A DNA stretch of 64,000 bases from Dillenia suffruticosa (taxonomy: Eukaryota > Streptophyta > Magnoliopsida > Dilleniales > Dilleniaceae). The notes beneath the pieces were generated by a model, which was not told the origin of the DNA, searched no databases, and saw only the letters and a program-made list of their open reading frames with translations. The translations under genes and the position numbers were made by a program. This document shows positions 12,331-34,930 of the stretch, one piece after another (position 1 is the first letter of the stretch; every line of letters begins with the position of its first letter). The stretch is from assembly GCA_033439265.1 (NCBI GenBank), contig JAVTVX010000005.1:1808001-1872000 (forward strand). Direction: 5' to 3'.

Positions 12331-13219
12331 ATAAATGATGAAACACTTTTTATGTTAATCGATGAAGCTTATATGATTTATTTTAGTCTAAATTTAATTA
12401 TCGTTTTCTAAATACTATTTTACTTTCTTAATATTCATTTTGTCCCCTGAAAATGTTCCTTTTATTTTTTTATGAGATCTTCATCACATGTTTATGGGAT
12501 CTACGGATTTATGTCATTACCATGATGGGTGCACGTGGGAAAGCATTTTTTTTTTCTTTAATGGACATTTTCAACTCATGGTATCAAAATAATCCGAGAG
12601 GGTGTATTTATTTTTGTAATGTTGGGGTCTTAACGGGAAAGATCGGATTTGTAGAAATTTCCTGAAAGATAAAAGTTATCAAATTATAGGATATAATATT
12701 TTATTTATTAAGTTAATAAATTTTAGTATGGAAACCAAGTCGATCTTTATAACAATTCCACCCACTTACCGACCCAGCAAAGATGGTTTCCGAATACATA
12801 CCCTGTCTGCTAATCTTAGTTATGAACAATAATTCATGATTAAAATTTCCCAAAATGTTATTAATGCTGCTGTCTTTTTCTCAGCAATGAAAAATGATTA
12901 AAGAATTCACAACATTTTTTTCTTTTTTTAGGGGGACAAAATTTTAGAAAAGAAATTTCTTACTTGAGAAAAAGTATTTAGAAAATCTTTCTGTTCAAAA
13001 GAAATAGGAAAAGATTCTGGAGAGAGAGAGAGAGAGAGAGGGATGAGATTCTACCAGATCGGATCATGCGAGGGTTTGAGAAGAATTGGGGGATCGAAAG
13101 AGAGAGAGAGAGATCGCGAAGAGCGAGAGAGAAATCGAGCGATGTGGGGGTTAGGCTTTTTTGTTGCTTGCTTCTTGCTCTTCGTACATACGCAGAACAA
13201 TACGCCAGAGAGAAAGAGG

Positions 13220-13223
<4 letters not shown>

Positions 13224-13311
<88 letters not shown>
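13224..13311. repeat. (GA)n microsatellite upstream of the ABCC gene
   Basis: About 44 uninterrupted GA units, with shorter GA tracts at 13021-13040 and 13098-13112. It lies roughly 0.8 kb before the ABCC start codon. GA tracts are known binding sites of plant BPC/GAGA-binding proteins, but any role here is inference. Confidence 0.97.
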
Positions 13312-13314
<3 letters not shown>

Positions 13315-14100
13315 GGAGGGAGGGAGAGAAGAGGTGTTGAGACCATAATGCCTCTAATTTGCTGACGTGGCAGCAAGATGTTTTTTGAGGTGTTGACGTG
13401 TCATGCCACGTTAGCAATTGGTGTGGTCGATGCTAACGTATCACATGATGCATCAACAATTACTCTCACACGGTAGTCACATTATCTGTCACTCCAAACT
13501 AACTTAGTACATAACAGTCAGCTAGGCATCGTTACTAACGGAAGGATCAACTTGTTACAGTTTTTAAAGTTTAGGTTTTCAATCGTTGCGTTTTGAAATT
13601 TAGGGATCCATTTGTAATTTGATGAAAATTCAGAGACTTAATATGTAATTATAAGTATCCTCCCGAGTTCAACACAGCAGTTTAAGTACAGGGTTTTGAA
13701 TTTCGTTATGCGGCTCCAATCATCGAAGCATGTGTGAGTAATGTGATTGTGAGCACAAAACCACAATCCTGTTCTCTTGGATTTTCATTTCCGATTATAG
13801 AGACTTTTGGCCAAAACAAAACCCCATTTCCAGGAACCTTTGTCTCTCTCTCTCTCCTCAAACAACGAATTATTTATCAAACAAATCTTTTGGTACTCTA
13901 ATGGCTCTGTCCTCCCCGTCTTTTTGAGTACTTGCTCACCGCGGTACCCTGGTCTCCAAGGAAGCCGCCTTTGACTCTCTCCGTTCTGTCTTTTTCTCAA
14001 GTCCTTCTATATAATTAACCACACAAAACAACATCTCCAATCCAAAATCTCTCATGATCATACATAATCTTCCAAAACAAAAACCAGGAAGGAACAAACA
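13312..14100. other. Upstream region of the first ABCC gene
   Basis: No gene. Contains repeats of a cacgt core (around 13366, 13396 and 13412) of the kind bound by bZIP/bHLH factors, and pyrimidine-rich leader sequence close to the ATG. Regulatory function is inferred only from motif form. Confidence 0.4.
14007..14017 (+). promoter_or_regulatory. Candidate TATA box of the first ABCC gene
   Basis: ctatataatta lies about 85-95 bp before the ATG at 14101, giving a plausible short leader of about 55-60 nt. Position and form fit a plant TATA box; no transcript data are available. Confidence 0.5.
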
Positions 14101-19766
<5,666 letters not shown>

Positions 19767-19937
19767 AATTTGAGTCCAACTTATTAGCGGCCAATTGAAA
19801 TTTTGTGAAGGATGATGATGACAACCAAACCGCAATTTCTCCTTTTTTTATGTATTTAAAATGCGATTCGTTTCCTAAGAATTTCTGGACCCCTTCTCAG
19901 CGTATTACTAGGATTGTATTTGGTAATCATTTACGAG

Positions 19938-20363
19938 CAAGGCTGTAATGACACCGGGTACTGTCACGGGTGCCTGTGACACTACCGGGTCAAAACTCGA
20001 GCCTGAATTCGGGCTCGGGTAGCTCGGTATTTAGGTCGAGCTCGAACTCTAGCTCGAGCCTAAATGTGTTGAACTCAAAAGTTCAACGAACTACTCGAAA
20101 GATATTAATTTTGTTAAAAAAACAATTTTTATATATAATTATATTTTTTTAAAATAATTTCTATATATAATTACTTTTTTATGTGTATTTTTTAAATATA
20201 TTGTCGATATTATCCGATAACACTATTTAATGACATCTGATGACACTTCGAGCCAGAGTTCAAGCTCACCTGAAGTACATCGAGCTTGAATCCGGGTATT
20301 GTAATACCGGAGCCCGGGTATTATAATACCAGAGCTCAACCGAGGGTCGGTCATAATACCCCT
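19938..20363. mobile_element. hAT-like non-autonomous element (MITE)
   Basis: About 426 bp bounded by near-identical octamers atttacga (19929-19936) and atttacaa (20364-20371), one mismatch, fitting the 8-bp duplication of hAT elements. The ends form an imperfect inverted repeat: ggctgtaatgac on the left against ggggtattatgacc on the complement of the right end. The interior is built of ctcgagcc/ggctcgag-type words and AT-rich filler. No coding capacity. It lies about 170 bp past the ABCC stop codon. Confidence 0.55.
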
Positions 20364-21545
20364 ATTTACAAGTTTAAATTTAAACAATTTTACTTAAAAG
20401 GGGATTCGGATTTTTTTCTTGGTCAATGAACGATTTGAGATTTGAAAATTTCAAATTATGTAAAATTTTAAATTTTGAATTTTAACAAATTTCACAATTG
20501 CTTCCATTCCATTTCGGGTTCTGTGTAAATTTTTTTTTCACTATATTTTTTTTCCAAACAAAGTGGTGAGATGGGACTTTATATGTGGGCTGATTTGATT
20601 GGAAATGTTGACCGGATCCAAATTGTTATTTTTTTGATTGGGGTTTTCTGGCTCTATGGGGTTTTCCTCCCGACTTATCTGGATAGACTATTTGTAGGGC
20701 TCAATTGAGCGGGTAGGTTTTCTGACATTGATTTTTTTATTTTCATGGGGATCGAACTCTCAATCATAGTTAAGAGACGTCAGTTCCTGAATTAACTGAG
20801 TTATCATACGTTGATTTTTGATTGGTCACTCCCAATCGTGAAAGAGAAGAGAGAGCAACGGATGAAACCCTATTAGCTGTGTATAAAGGAGTCCAACTCA
20901 TCGATGTGGGTTGATTCAATTAGATGTGGGGTTGAGTTTTCTTAAATATGATCGAGATTTGACTCCTATTGAAAATATCAGATTCTCATATGTATAGAAT
21001 GTTTCCGATTAGGTGATTAATCTTTCAAAAAAGAGTCATTATAGCGATCCATTTAAATTAATCAAAATAAAATTCTGAATAACGAGCGGTGTTAAAAATA
21101 TAATATCAAAAAATTCGTCTTGATCATTCATCTTAGTCCGCGTCTTTAACCGTGGGGTAGAAAATTTTGGCCACCCCCGCACGCTGGAGGCCACAAAGGA
21201 ATCTTATGGGACCCACACGTTTTACTCAGCAACACCGTCTGTGTCAGTTTGTTTACTTGTTCTTAAGAAATTCGAGAGAGGTGGGCCCACAGATTGTTGC
21301 TCGTTTCTTTCTAATTCTGAAATCCATTGCGGTGGAGAGAGATTTTGATTTTTTTTTCTTGACTTACACGTATTTAAAATTATATTTTAATTAGTTTTAT
21401 TTGAATTATTATCCAAGAAAATTTTATTAATATAATTTTTTTATTTTTAAAATTTAAACCTAAATTTTAATTAAATGATTTAATATTCTTTTTATGTTAA
21501 GTGTCCTTGAGGAGTTTTATATCAAAATATATTTTTTTAAAAAAA
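20364..21545. other. Intergenic DNA between ABCC gene 1 and the inverted repeat
   Basis: No gene. Holds a SINE fragment (20737-20810) and at 21365-21500 an AT-rich block similar to the insert at 7119-7305 (shared words taaaattatattttaatta and taatataattttttt-like runs). Confidence 0.45.
20737..20810 (-). mobile_element. SINE fragment with 9-bp TSD
   Basis: ttgattttt flanks the piece at 20728-20736 and 20811-20819. On the minus strand it reads through an A-box-like word (gataactcagtt) and a B-box-like gagttcgatcc and ends in an A-rich tail, the arrangement of tRNA-derived SINEs. Only about 74 bp remain. Confidence 0.6.
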
Positions 21546-24106
21546 TTTTAAATGACCTATAGAATAAAGTAATTCCAAATATTTGTTGTGCGTTGAATTC
21601 ACAATAGGATATGTTGCGGATTGAACCCGCGACAAGGCGACATGGCAATATGGCAACATTAGAAGTGTCGCGTCATCAAGACGCGATACAATGTACCACA
21701 TCTTCAAGACGCGACAAGCCTTGTCATGGGTTGAACCCATGACAAGGCATACCGGGCCACAAAGAAGAGACCCGCAAGCCCAACCCATAGCAAAAACCCA
21801 CAAGCCAACGGGTCGAACTCTTTTTTGGTAAGATATCATAAAATCTAAAAAAACAAAATAATTCCAACATAAATTGTTTGTCTAAGTAATTAAAGAAAGT
21901 AATAAAATAAAAACAAAAGGGGAATAGGAATGTCGGAATTGAATTAGATACTCTGCTCACTTTGTTAAGAAACTCATGTTTGTTAACTAACAAATAAAAT
22001 CGTAATGTTTGAGAGAGAGACAGAGAGAGGGAGGAAAATGCATACACAGACAACAGACCTACAAGAAAACATGGTCGAGTTGGCGAAAACTTGACTCGGT
22101 TGAAGTACAAGTAGAAGAAAATGAACAATCGAAAACCACATCTCCAATCATTCTGGAGGTTCCAGCCCAAAAACTGAAAACAAAATCTAGAATTTACAGG
22201 AAAAAAAATTCATAATAAAATATGAATATTTTGGGAATAGGAGCACTCCAGAAGTTGACGATTTTTATTTTGAGATTCTCTATTCCTTCACTAAAATTAT
22301 TTTACTGGTGGGTCTTTCTTTCAATTCTTTTATTTCCTTTTCTCCTCTCTCTCTTACATAATAAAATATTCATATAGTATCAATACATAATACAGAAAGT
22401 CGACTTTTGATACGTCTTTCACTTGCAACCTCATCATCTCGCTCCCCCTCCCTCCCTCTCTCTCTATATCTCTTTCTATCTCTACATTTTCATTTTATGG
22501 ACAGGGTATACATGATGTAAGGGTTTGAATGCTGACTTGACGATGAGACGGAGAATTGGACTAAGACCTTTAATTGTAAATGACAATTCCTTCACATACC
22601 CAATCTTATTGTTTTCGTCCTACGACACATACGTGACCCAACTCTTTTTGCCCTTAGACCCAACCCCAACCAACCTCTTAATTACGCCTTATAACCTCTA
22701 GCTCGCCTATTTGTCCCCCGTCTTCTTTTTTTAATTATTAAACAAAAAAAATATTTCTACACTAACAATACTCCTATTTATTTGTTTGTTTATTATTTGT
22801 TTTGATTTTACAGAAAATGTGCCGACAACTACAAGGTCCTAGTCAATATTGAGCAATGGAGTCCAGATATTGCTCAGGGTGTCCACGGTCACCTTACCAT
22901 CAATGACTACCATGGAAGTGCAACACGATTATAACTAACCAGATGGTGAAACATAAAAAATTATAATAATTTTGTCATTTAATTTGTGATGGCATTCAAA
23001 AATTATTTTTTTATATGAAATTTTATATGATTTTATTTTCAGTATAATTGTTAATAATTTATAATTTGATTAAAATGTACATTTTTAGAACATGGTTTAA
23101 GGCTTTTTGTTTCCCCTCTCCACCTTTTTTATAAAATCACAAAAAATAAATAAACAAATAAATAAATAGACGGGCATTGTTAGTGCAAAAATATTTTTTT
23201 GTTTAATAATTAAAAAAAACGTGGGGGACAAACAATCGAGCTAGAGGCTATAGGGCTTAATTAGGAGGGTTGGGATGGATGGCATATGAGTATTTTATTA
23301 TATAAGATAGAGAGAGGAAAAAGGAAATAAAAGAATTGAAAAAAAGATAAAATAAAGACCTACCTGCAAAAAGGTTTTAGTAAGAGTACAAAGAATTTCA
23401 AAATCAAAATCGTCAGCTTTTTTTGGGGTGCTCTCCTTCCTAAAATACCATTTTTTTCTGGTTAATTCTAGACTTTGTTTTCAATTTTTGGATGAAAAAC
23501 TTACCTTCAGAATGGTTAGAGATGTGATCTCCGATTGTTCATCTTCTTCTACTTGTACTTCAACCGAGTCAAGTTTTCACCAATTCGATCATGTTTTCTT
23601 ACAGGTCTGTTGTCTGTGTGTGTATTTCCCTCCCTATCTCTCTGTCTCTATCTCAAAATTAGGGTTTTATTTGTTAATTAACAAATTTGGATTTCTTTGT
23701 TTGTCAAATGAGTTAAATGTAACAAAGTGAGTGACTAGAGTATCTAATTCAAGTCCGACATCCCTCCTTCCCTTTTTGTTTTTATTTTCTTATTTTCTTT
23801 GATTATTTAGACAAACAATTCATGTTGGAATTGTTTTACTCTTTTAGATTTTATGATATTTTGCCACAAAAGACTTCGGCTCGTTGGACCGCATGTCTTT
23901 GTTGCGGGTTGGGCCACAGGTCTCTCTTTTGTGACCCGGTATGCCTTGTCACGGTTCAACCCGCGATAGGGCTTGACGTGTTTTCAAAACGCGATAAGCT
24001 GTGTCGGATATTGAAGACGCGACACTCCTGCTACCACCACGTCGTCTTGTGTCGTTGGTTTAACCCACGATAAATATACCAAAATTATTTTATTCTGCAC
24101 GCCATT
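21546..24106. mobile_element. Long imperfect inverted-repeat element (foldback or Mutator-like)
   Basis: The left arm (about 21546-22825) is the reverse complement of the right arm (about 23125-24106), with a spacer of about 300 bp. Matching landmarks are gcataccgggycacaaa (21748 against about 23935 reversed), ttcaaccgagtcaagtttt (about 23560, reversed near 22090), and a poly-A-rich aattattaaacaaaaaa block near 22730 against 23205. The left arm holds about 280 bp (roughly 22378-22655) absent from the right arm. Possible 11-bp flanking duplication tttttttaaaa (21532-21542 and 24117-24127), but it is low complexity. No transposase frame is visible. Very long terminal inverted repeats suggest a Mutator-like or foldback element; the class is inference. 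Confidence 0.8.
23512..23604 (+). other. Exon-like open segment inside the inverted-repeat arm
   Basis: A 31-codon open frame starts with ATG (MVRDVISDCSSSS) and ends exactly at cag|gt, so it could be a first coding exon. The matching segment of the other arm (about 22080-22175, reversed) is conserved in sequence but has lost the ATG. This may be a fragment of a host gene captured by the element. I do not recognise the parent gene, and no downstream exon is visible. Confidence 0.3.
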
Positions 24107-24429
24107 TTAAGTGTTTTTTTTTTAAAAGTTTATTTCGATTTGTCCGTGGAGAGTTATTTTGATGGGATTCATTAGTTGGGCTTTGAGGGGATGCGAGTTG
24201 TTAGTCGAAATTGATGTGACTGCCTTCTAACGTTGATTGCGCCACGGCTTATCCATGTTATGAAAGAAGGATATTACTAAATTAGGGTGAAAATCTCTGA
24301 CATAGGACTGCCCAATGCTTTCGTAATATTACAATACAATGGTTAATTAGGCTAAATGAAAGCAAATTAAATTCCCTACATGCTCAAGGCCCTATAATTA
24401 CCTAGGAAAATATTTGGTTAAACAGAAAT

Positions 24430-24705
24430 GAATACAAAATAAAAATAATATTTTATAAAAATATAAATAAAAATAAAAATATAAATATAAAATTTTTTTA
24501 TATAAATATTAATTATTTTATAAAAATAATAGAATAATCATATTTTATAATTAAAACTCTAAAATAAACAAATATGTAATTATTGATTATAAGAAAAATA
24601 ATATAAAAATTATAATTATAATTAAATAAATAATTTATTAAATATGAAAAATATATAAATATAAAAAATATAAAAAATTTTATATAAATATTAATTAATT
24701 TTAAA
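24430..24705. repeat. AT-rich dispersed repeat, copy 2 of 3
   Basis: Matches 12110-12330 in order and orientation through words such as atataaatattaattattttataaaaataata and aaataatttattaaatat. Almost pure A/T; no coding capacity. Confidence 0.6.
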
Positions 24706-25195
24706 CCATTTCAAAAATAAGAAATAATTCAAAATTTGAAAAACATGAGAAGTTTCAATATATCATAGATAATTACAACATAATGGTAGCGATAATTACA
24801 GCATAGTATATCTTTCTTGGATACAATAATTGACACGCGATCTAAGCTTATGGAAAACAATGCATTTTTGTACCAACCTTTACCAAACATGAGATACATA
24901 GTTTTTTGTCAAAATCTCCCTTTTTCATATCATTTCAATCAATTTGTGGGACCTGTCGGATGAAGTGTATATTCTAATGATTGGAAAACACTTGTAAAGT
25001 AATTTTTTTCAATTATTTTTTATTTAATTTTAAAGAGTGTTACACGAAAAGTCAATTCGTTGACTGGTCAATGGTTTATTTTTCCACATAATTCAAACTA
25101 TTCAGACGGGAGCGGCACTCTGTGATCCTGATCACATCCTGTATAAGAAGATGAGGAAAAACCTGCCATAGTAGGATGTCAAGCAAAGCACTCTG
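24706..25195. other. Upstream region of the second ABCC gene
   Basis: No gene seen. Promoter elements could not be assigned with confidence. Confidence 0.4.
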
Positions 25196-30920
<5,725 letters not shown>

Positions 30921-31418
30921 CTTGGATGATGGTTAGTATACAAGAAATATGACAGCAATAATGCAGGAGATCTCCACATTTTCTGTTGGTTTTACTTTCT
31001 GAGTGAATTCTACCTTTTATAAAGATTTTAAAATGTTGTAAACTGTTCAGGCTTAGTTCTGAAAAATATTGAGCCCATGTCAACATCAGATGCATAATAT
31101 AATTACCTTAAATTTTCTAGTGGAAATATATATTTTGTATGTGTAATTTAAGAGGTGATTAGGAGTAATGGCACAATGCAAAACCGGAAAGGAATGGGAC
31201 TTAAGGACAACAACTTGTAACTCCTGAAGAGTTGCCAACCAGAAAGAAAAAATGTCAGGCAAACATGTTTGTGAGATTCAGAACCTGAAGCATCTCGCTA
31301 TGAGCAAATGACTCTGGTATGACCCCATCGACTGATTTTAAAACCCATCCATTTCTCAAGCAGAGAGCTAGCAAGGTTACCCAAGATTCTAGAATAACTC
31401 CACTCAGGGTGTGATTGG
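30921..31418. other. 3' flank of the second ABCC gene
   Basis: AT-rich 3' untranslated and spacer sequence; nothing else recognised. Confidence 0.4.
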
Positions 31419-31833
31419 ACAAATCGTGTTCTTGGGTTTGGCTGATGCATTTATGGCGGAACTGTGGGGTGTCCGAGAAGGCTTATATTACTTGGGTAGA
31501 ACGCGATTATTTCCAGTGGTTTCGGAGCTACATACGGAGAGTTTGGTTGATGCCTTTGTCTTCTACCATTGAACCTATGCACCCCCATGGTCATATCCCA
31601 ACAGAATGCCAAGATTTGATGCAGAAAATGCATGTGCATAGAGTTTTATTTGTTCCTAGGAAGGGCAATAAATGTGTTGATGTATTAGCAAATCTTGAAC
31701 CTTCGGTCCCTATTGGGGTCCATGACTTTGCTGCTTCTCTGAATGAAATGTATGTTATTTTCTTAATGATATTCAGGGTCTGGCCTTATTTAGAGATTAG
31801 TCTTTCCGCTCTCTTATAGCAAAAAAAAAAAAA
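31419..31833 (+). mobile_element. 5'-truncated LINE fragment with RNase H-like end and poly-A
   Basis: One frame reads ADAFMAELWGVREGL, the helix of plant LINE RNase H domains (the full LINE at 36.4 kb has NAEFWGVREGL). Another continues RKGNKCVDVLANL, matching the family's REGNKCADHLVAL. The piece ends in a poly-A tract at 31820-31833. The two parts lie in different frames, so it is broken. The 5' limit is uncertain and no target-site duplication was found. Confidence 0.7.
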
Positions 31834-32080
31834 AGGGTTTTGTTTGGAGCTGGTTCAAAACATTCTAAAGTGCCAGAAGACAACCTTAATTGTCTCAATT
31901 TTGGAATCTAGAACCGGTGGATTTTGTGGGCGATTACTGATATACAGACTGTTGGTTGAAAGATGAAGGTATTTTCAATGTTCAAGTCTGAAGAATTCGT
32001 GTAGCTCCATGCCTCCGCTCTACTTAATTTGAAAGCTCAAATATTGAAAGTGGATATGATAACTAATGTTATTAATTCAC

Positions 32081-32107
32081 ATCTTATTGTACAAAAAAAA
32101 AAAAAAA
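32081..32107 (+). mobile_element. 27-bp poly-A micro-insertion with 13-bp TSD
   Basis: gttattaattcac occurs at 32068-32080 and 32108-32120, perfectly. Between them is atcttattgtac followed by 15 A. This is the form of an extremely 5'-truncated LINE-driven insertion. Confidence 0.85.
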
Positions 32108-32900
32108 GTTATTAATTCACTTCTGTCTCGTGGGCCATAATATATAGCTTCCATACCCTTTTAAGGTTTGTCTCCAACATCAATTGTATCTTGAGGTGGC
32201 TTTCTTAGAGATTTTCGCCATCACTTTACAACTAGAGTTTCTTGCTAATTAATAGTGGTTTTGTTCCGCATCGACCCCAATATTCTCTATGTCCGGGTTC
32301 ATGTCGGGTTCTTTGGTGATTTGTCGATGTCTATTTGGTTCCCCCGAGGTGAGGTTGTTTCTCTTGGTCTTGTGAGTTGAATCTATTAATGTCTCGTAAT
32401 TATTAAATTTTTTTAATTAACATTTTAAGTTTGATACTTAAAAATAAAAAAATAAATATAAGAAAAGTTAATTTTTAAATTAAATTTTATAATTATTTAA
32501 ATTGGATTAGTTATATCAAATAAAAAAAAAAAAACATTAAGAGAGGGAGATAGAGCTGAATCTAGCCGCCTTTTATATGATCTCTATATTTGTTTTGTTG
32601 GGCCCTTAAAGGGATTAAGCCCACATTAGCATAGGTGCCTTTTTGGGGACTCTTGCCTGTTCCCCCGGACCAAAATGGAAAAAACAACAAATTGTGAAAT
32701 TTATGCCTAGCTTTTTCTAGCATTTTTCCCACTACGGAGGCTAATCCATCTTCCAAAGGGAGGGGGGGTTGGATCATAGATTGAACCAGAACCCATATTC
32801 AAGAGTGCATGAAGCCTAGCTGAAGTTTTGACTAGGAAATCGTTGTGTTATGTATCTACGAGTATGGGTGAAGTCTACTGAGAGATAAAATACAGGCAAG

Positions 32901-32997
32901 GCAAGAGTCCATCCGGGACATGTAACCTCCTCACTTCCATCCTCCCTTCACTTGTTTAAATCTGCTTGGTTGTATTACAAAAAATAAAAAAATAAAA
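32901..32997 (+). mobile_element. 97-bp poly-A retroinsert with 14-bp TSD
   Basis: aaaatacaggcaag flanks it at 32887-32900 and 32998-33011 (the leading A residues may belong to the tail). The insert ends in ttgtattac and an A-rich tail. No coding capacity; a 5'-truncated LINE or SINE 3' end. Confidence 0.8.
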
Positions 32998-33737
32998 AAA
33001 ATACAGGCAAGAGGCAAAGTGAGTGTTGAATCATAACACGTGATTTGAGTACATAAGCTTTAAAAATAGTTGTAGGTATATTATAATATTATTTTTATTA
33101 ATATTTATTTTATCACTATCATTTACATAAAACAACACACTACAAATAATATTTAGAATATAATGAAACCCAATATTTAATTTTTTTTGGTACTACCAAA
33201 ATTAAAACCACATGATACTCACAAATGATAAAATTATCTCACTCACTGATTTTTTTTTTATAATAAATATTGTATAAAAGTTTTAAAAAAGAAAAGAAAT
33301 AGTTAGAAAGGGAGAAGATTCTTTTTTCCTGAAATAGAATAGTATTTATATGAACAAATTTTATGTATTTCAAAAGTTATAATGCCTCACAATTTTTTTG
33401 GGGAATAATTGTCTTTGATCTTTTTTTTTTTTTGAATCCAACACAATTTGAATTTATTATTTGAAATTAGGATAACTTGAATTTTATTGATACAAGTAGA
33501 GATATGTAAAAATTAGTATATTTCAAATTATATATATTATTTTGAAATTAAAATAGTTTGAACTTTTCAAGTTCAATCTTTATGGTTTCAAATTGAGATA
33601 TACTTTCAAATCATAATAGAAATTATTAATTAAAAATAATTAATAATTGCAATTGGAATTTTTATTGTTTTGAAAGGACAATTCCAACCTCACTGCAGCG
33701 GCCGAAATTATTGATCGGAGTAAATGATTGCAAGTGC

Positions 33738-33843
33738 GTGCTCTGGGACTGCCAAGCATCAGAGCTTTTTCACTTTTATCTTTTTTTTTTTTTTTTTTTA
33801 TCCCAATTCAATACCCTTTATTACATCTTCTTGCGGAAAAAAA
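33738..33843 (+). mobile_element. 106-bp poly-A retroinsert with 16-bp TSD
   Basis: aaatgattgcaagtgc lies at 33722-33737 and 33844-33859. The insert ends in acatcttcttgcgg plus an A tail and has an internal T run. Same class as the two inserts just upstream. Confidence 0.85.
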
Positions 33844-33859
33844 AAATGATTGCAAGTGC

Positions 33860-34689
33860 AAGCGTTATGTGTCGGAATCTAATGGAGAGCGATCATATCA
33901 TCTTCATCAACGTCACTTCCAGTCAACGTTTCCGTACAGAAACTACGTCGTTTCAACACTTTAATTCTTGCGTTTCGAGTCTCCACCTTTATTTCTCTCT
34001 TGCTTCTCCCAATTTCATACTCACTGCCTCTTCTTCCAACTCCTACATTTGCTAGTTCGATTACGACGCTTTCAGGTACGAACCCAATTTCTCTCTCATT
34101 TCTATCTCTTCTCACTCTCTTCTCTCTCGAATGCGATTGTGGTTCTGTATTCCTTCTTCGAAATGGGAGCTTCTGTTTGGTAGATCAGTGGTGGAGCCAC
34201 TTTGCTTCCTGAGTTCTTGCAAGTCTGGTTCGATTTTGGACTTGATCAGGTCACTGATTGATTTTCCTTTTCTTGATTTTCTCCTGAACAAGCTGAGTCC
34301 CTCTCTATCTCTATCTGAAGTGTGTTTTTTTAATGCATATCAGTTGTTTGCTTATTTGCTACTTTCAGCAAATTCGGCGGGAACAAAGCTAGCGAGGACG
34401 TTGAAGACGACGGACATGGGTTCGTCCACAAACTCATTTTGCGTGCAATTGAACATGTTTATGGCTTTGGGCTTTGCTGGGTTTCTGTTCTTAGGGTTTT
34501 CTTCCTTGCTTTCTGGGTTCAGAGTCGTCTTTTTCATTCTCTATGGCTCACGTTTTCACATCTAGACAACAGAGAGAGAGAGTTTCTCTTGCTTCCAACG
34601 TACTGTATAACGTAGTTTGCTGATGTCATTCACGGGAAGCTATGTTATATGGAAACCAAATTGGAAAGCAGAGACGGCTACAGAAAATG
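33860..34689. other. Possible leader/exon remnants, pyrimidine-rich
   Basis: Pyrimidine-rich stretches, a ctttcag|gtacga donor-like site near 34075, and an acceptor-like tgctactttcag near 34370 followed by about 80 open codons look like remains of a 5' gene region. No protein family is recognised and no ATG-led frame links the pieces. Confidence 0.25.
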
Positions 34690-34930
34690 AAAATAAAACG
34701 GAAATAAATATATAAATATAAAAAGTGTAATGATTTTTGCGTAAATATTAATTATTTTATAAAATTAATAGAATACTCATATTTTATATATATAATTATT
34801 AATTATAAGATAATTAATATAAAAATTATAATTATAATTAATTAATTTATTTATTTATTATATATAGAAGGATATTATAAAAAATATAACAATTTTGATG
34901 TAGATATAAATTAATTTAAAATGTTAAAAT
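34690..34930. repeat. AT-rich dispersed repeat, copy 3 of 3
   Basis: Shares taaatattaattattttataaa and aaaaattataattataatta words, in order, with the copies at 12110 and 24430. The most diverged of the three. Confidence 0.5.

Larger units (their letters stand above)
9863..13020. other. AT-rich intergenic DNA with small repeats
   Basis: No gene recognised. Contents are a TA microsatellite near 10164-10180, a SINE fragment at 11001-11087 and an AT-rich dispersed repeat at 12110-12330. Open frames here come from low-complexity sequence. Confidence 0.5.
31834..33721. other. Intergenic DNA with tiny retroposed inserts
   Basis: No gene. Two poly-A inserts with target-site duplications lie here (32081-32107 and 32901-32997). 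The remainder is AT-rich. Confidence 0.45.

Noticed and set aside
12978-13417. Overlapping open frames on both strands around 13.2 kb
   Set aside because: They arise from the GA tract (RE/ER and LS/SL repeats).
21537-22170. Minus-strand open frames in the inverted-repeat arm as genes
   Set aside because: They cover the repeat arm, lack family similarity, and are not preserved as frames in the opposite arm.
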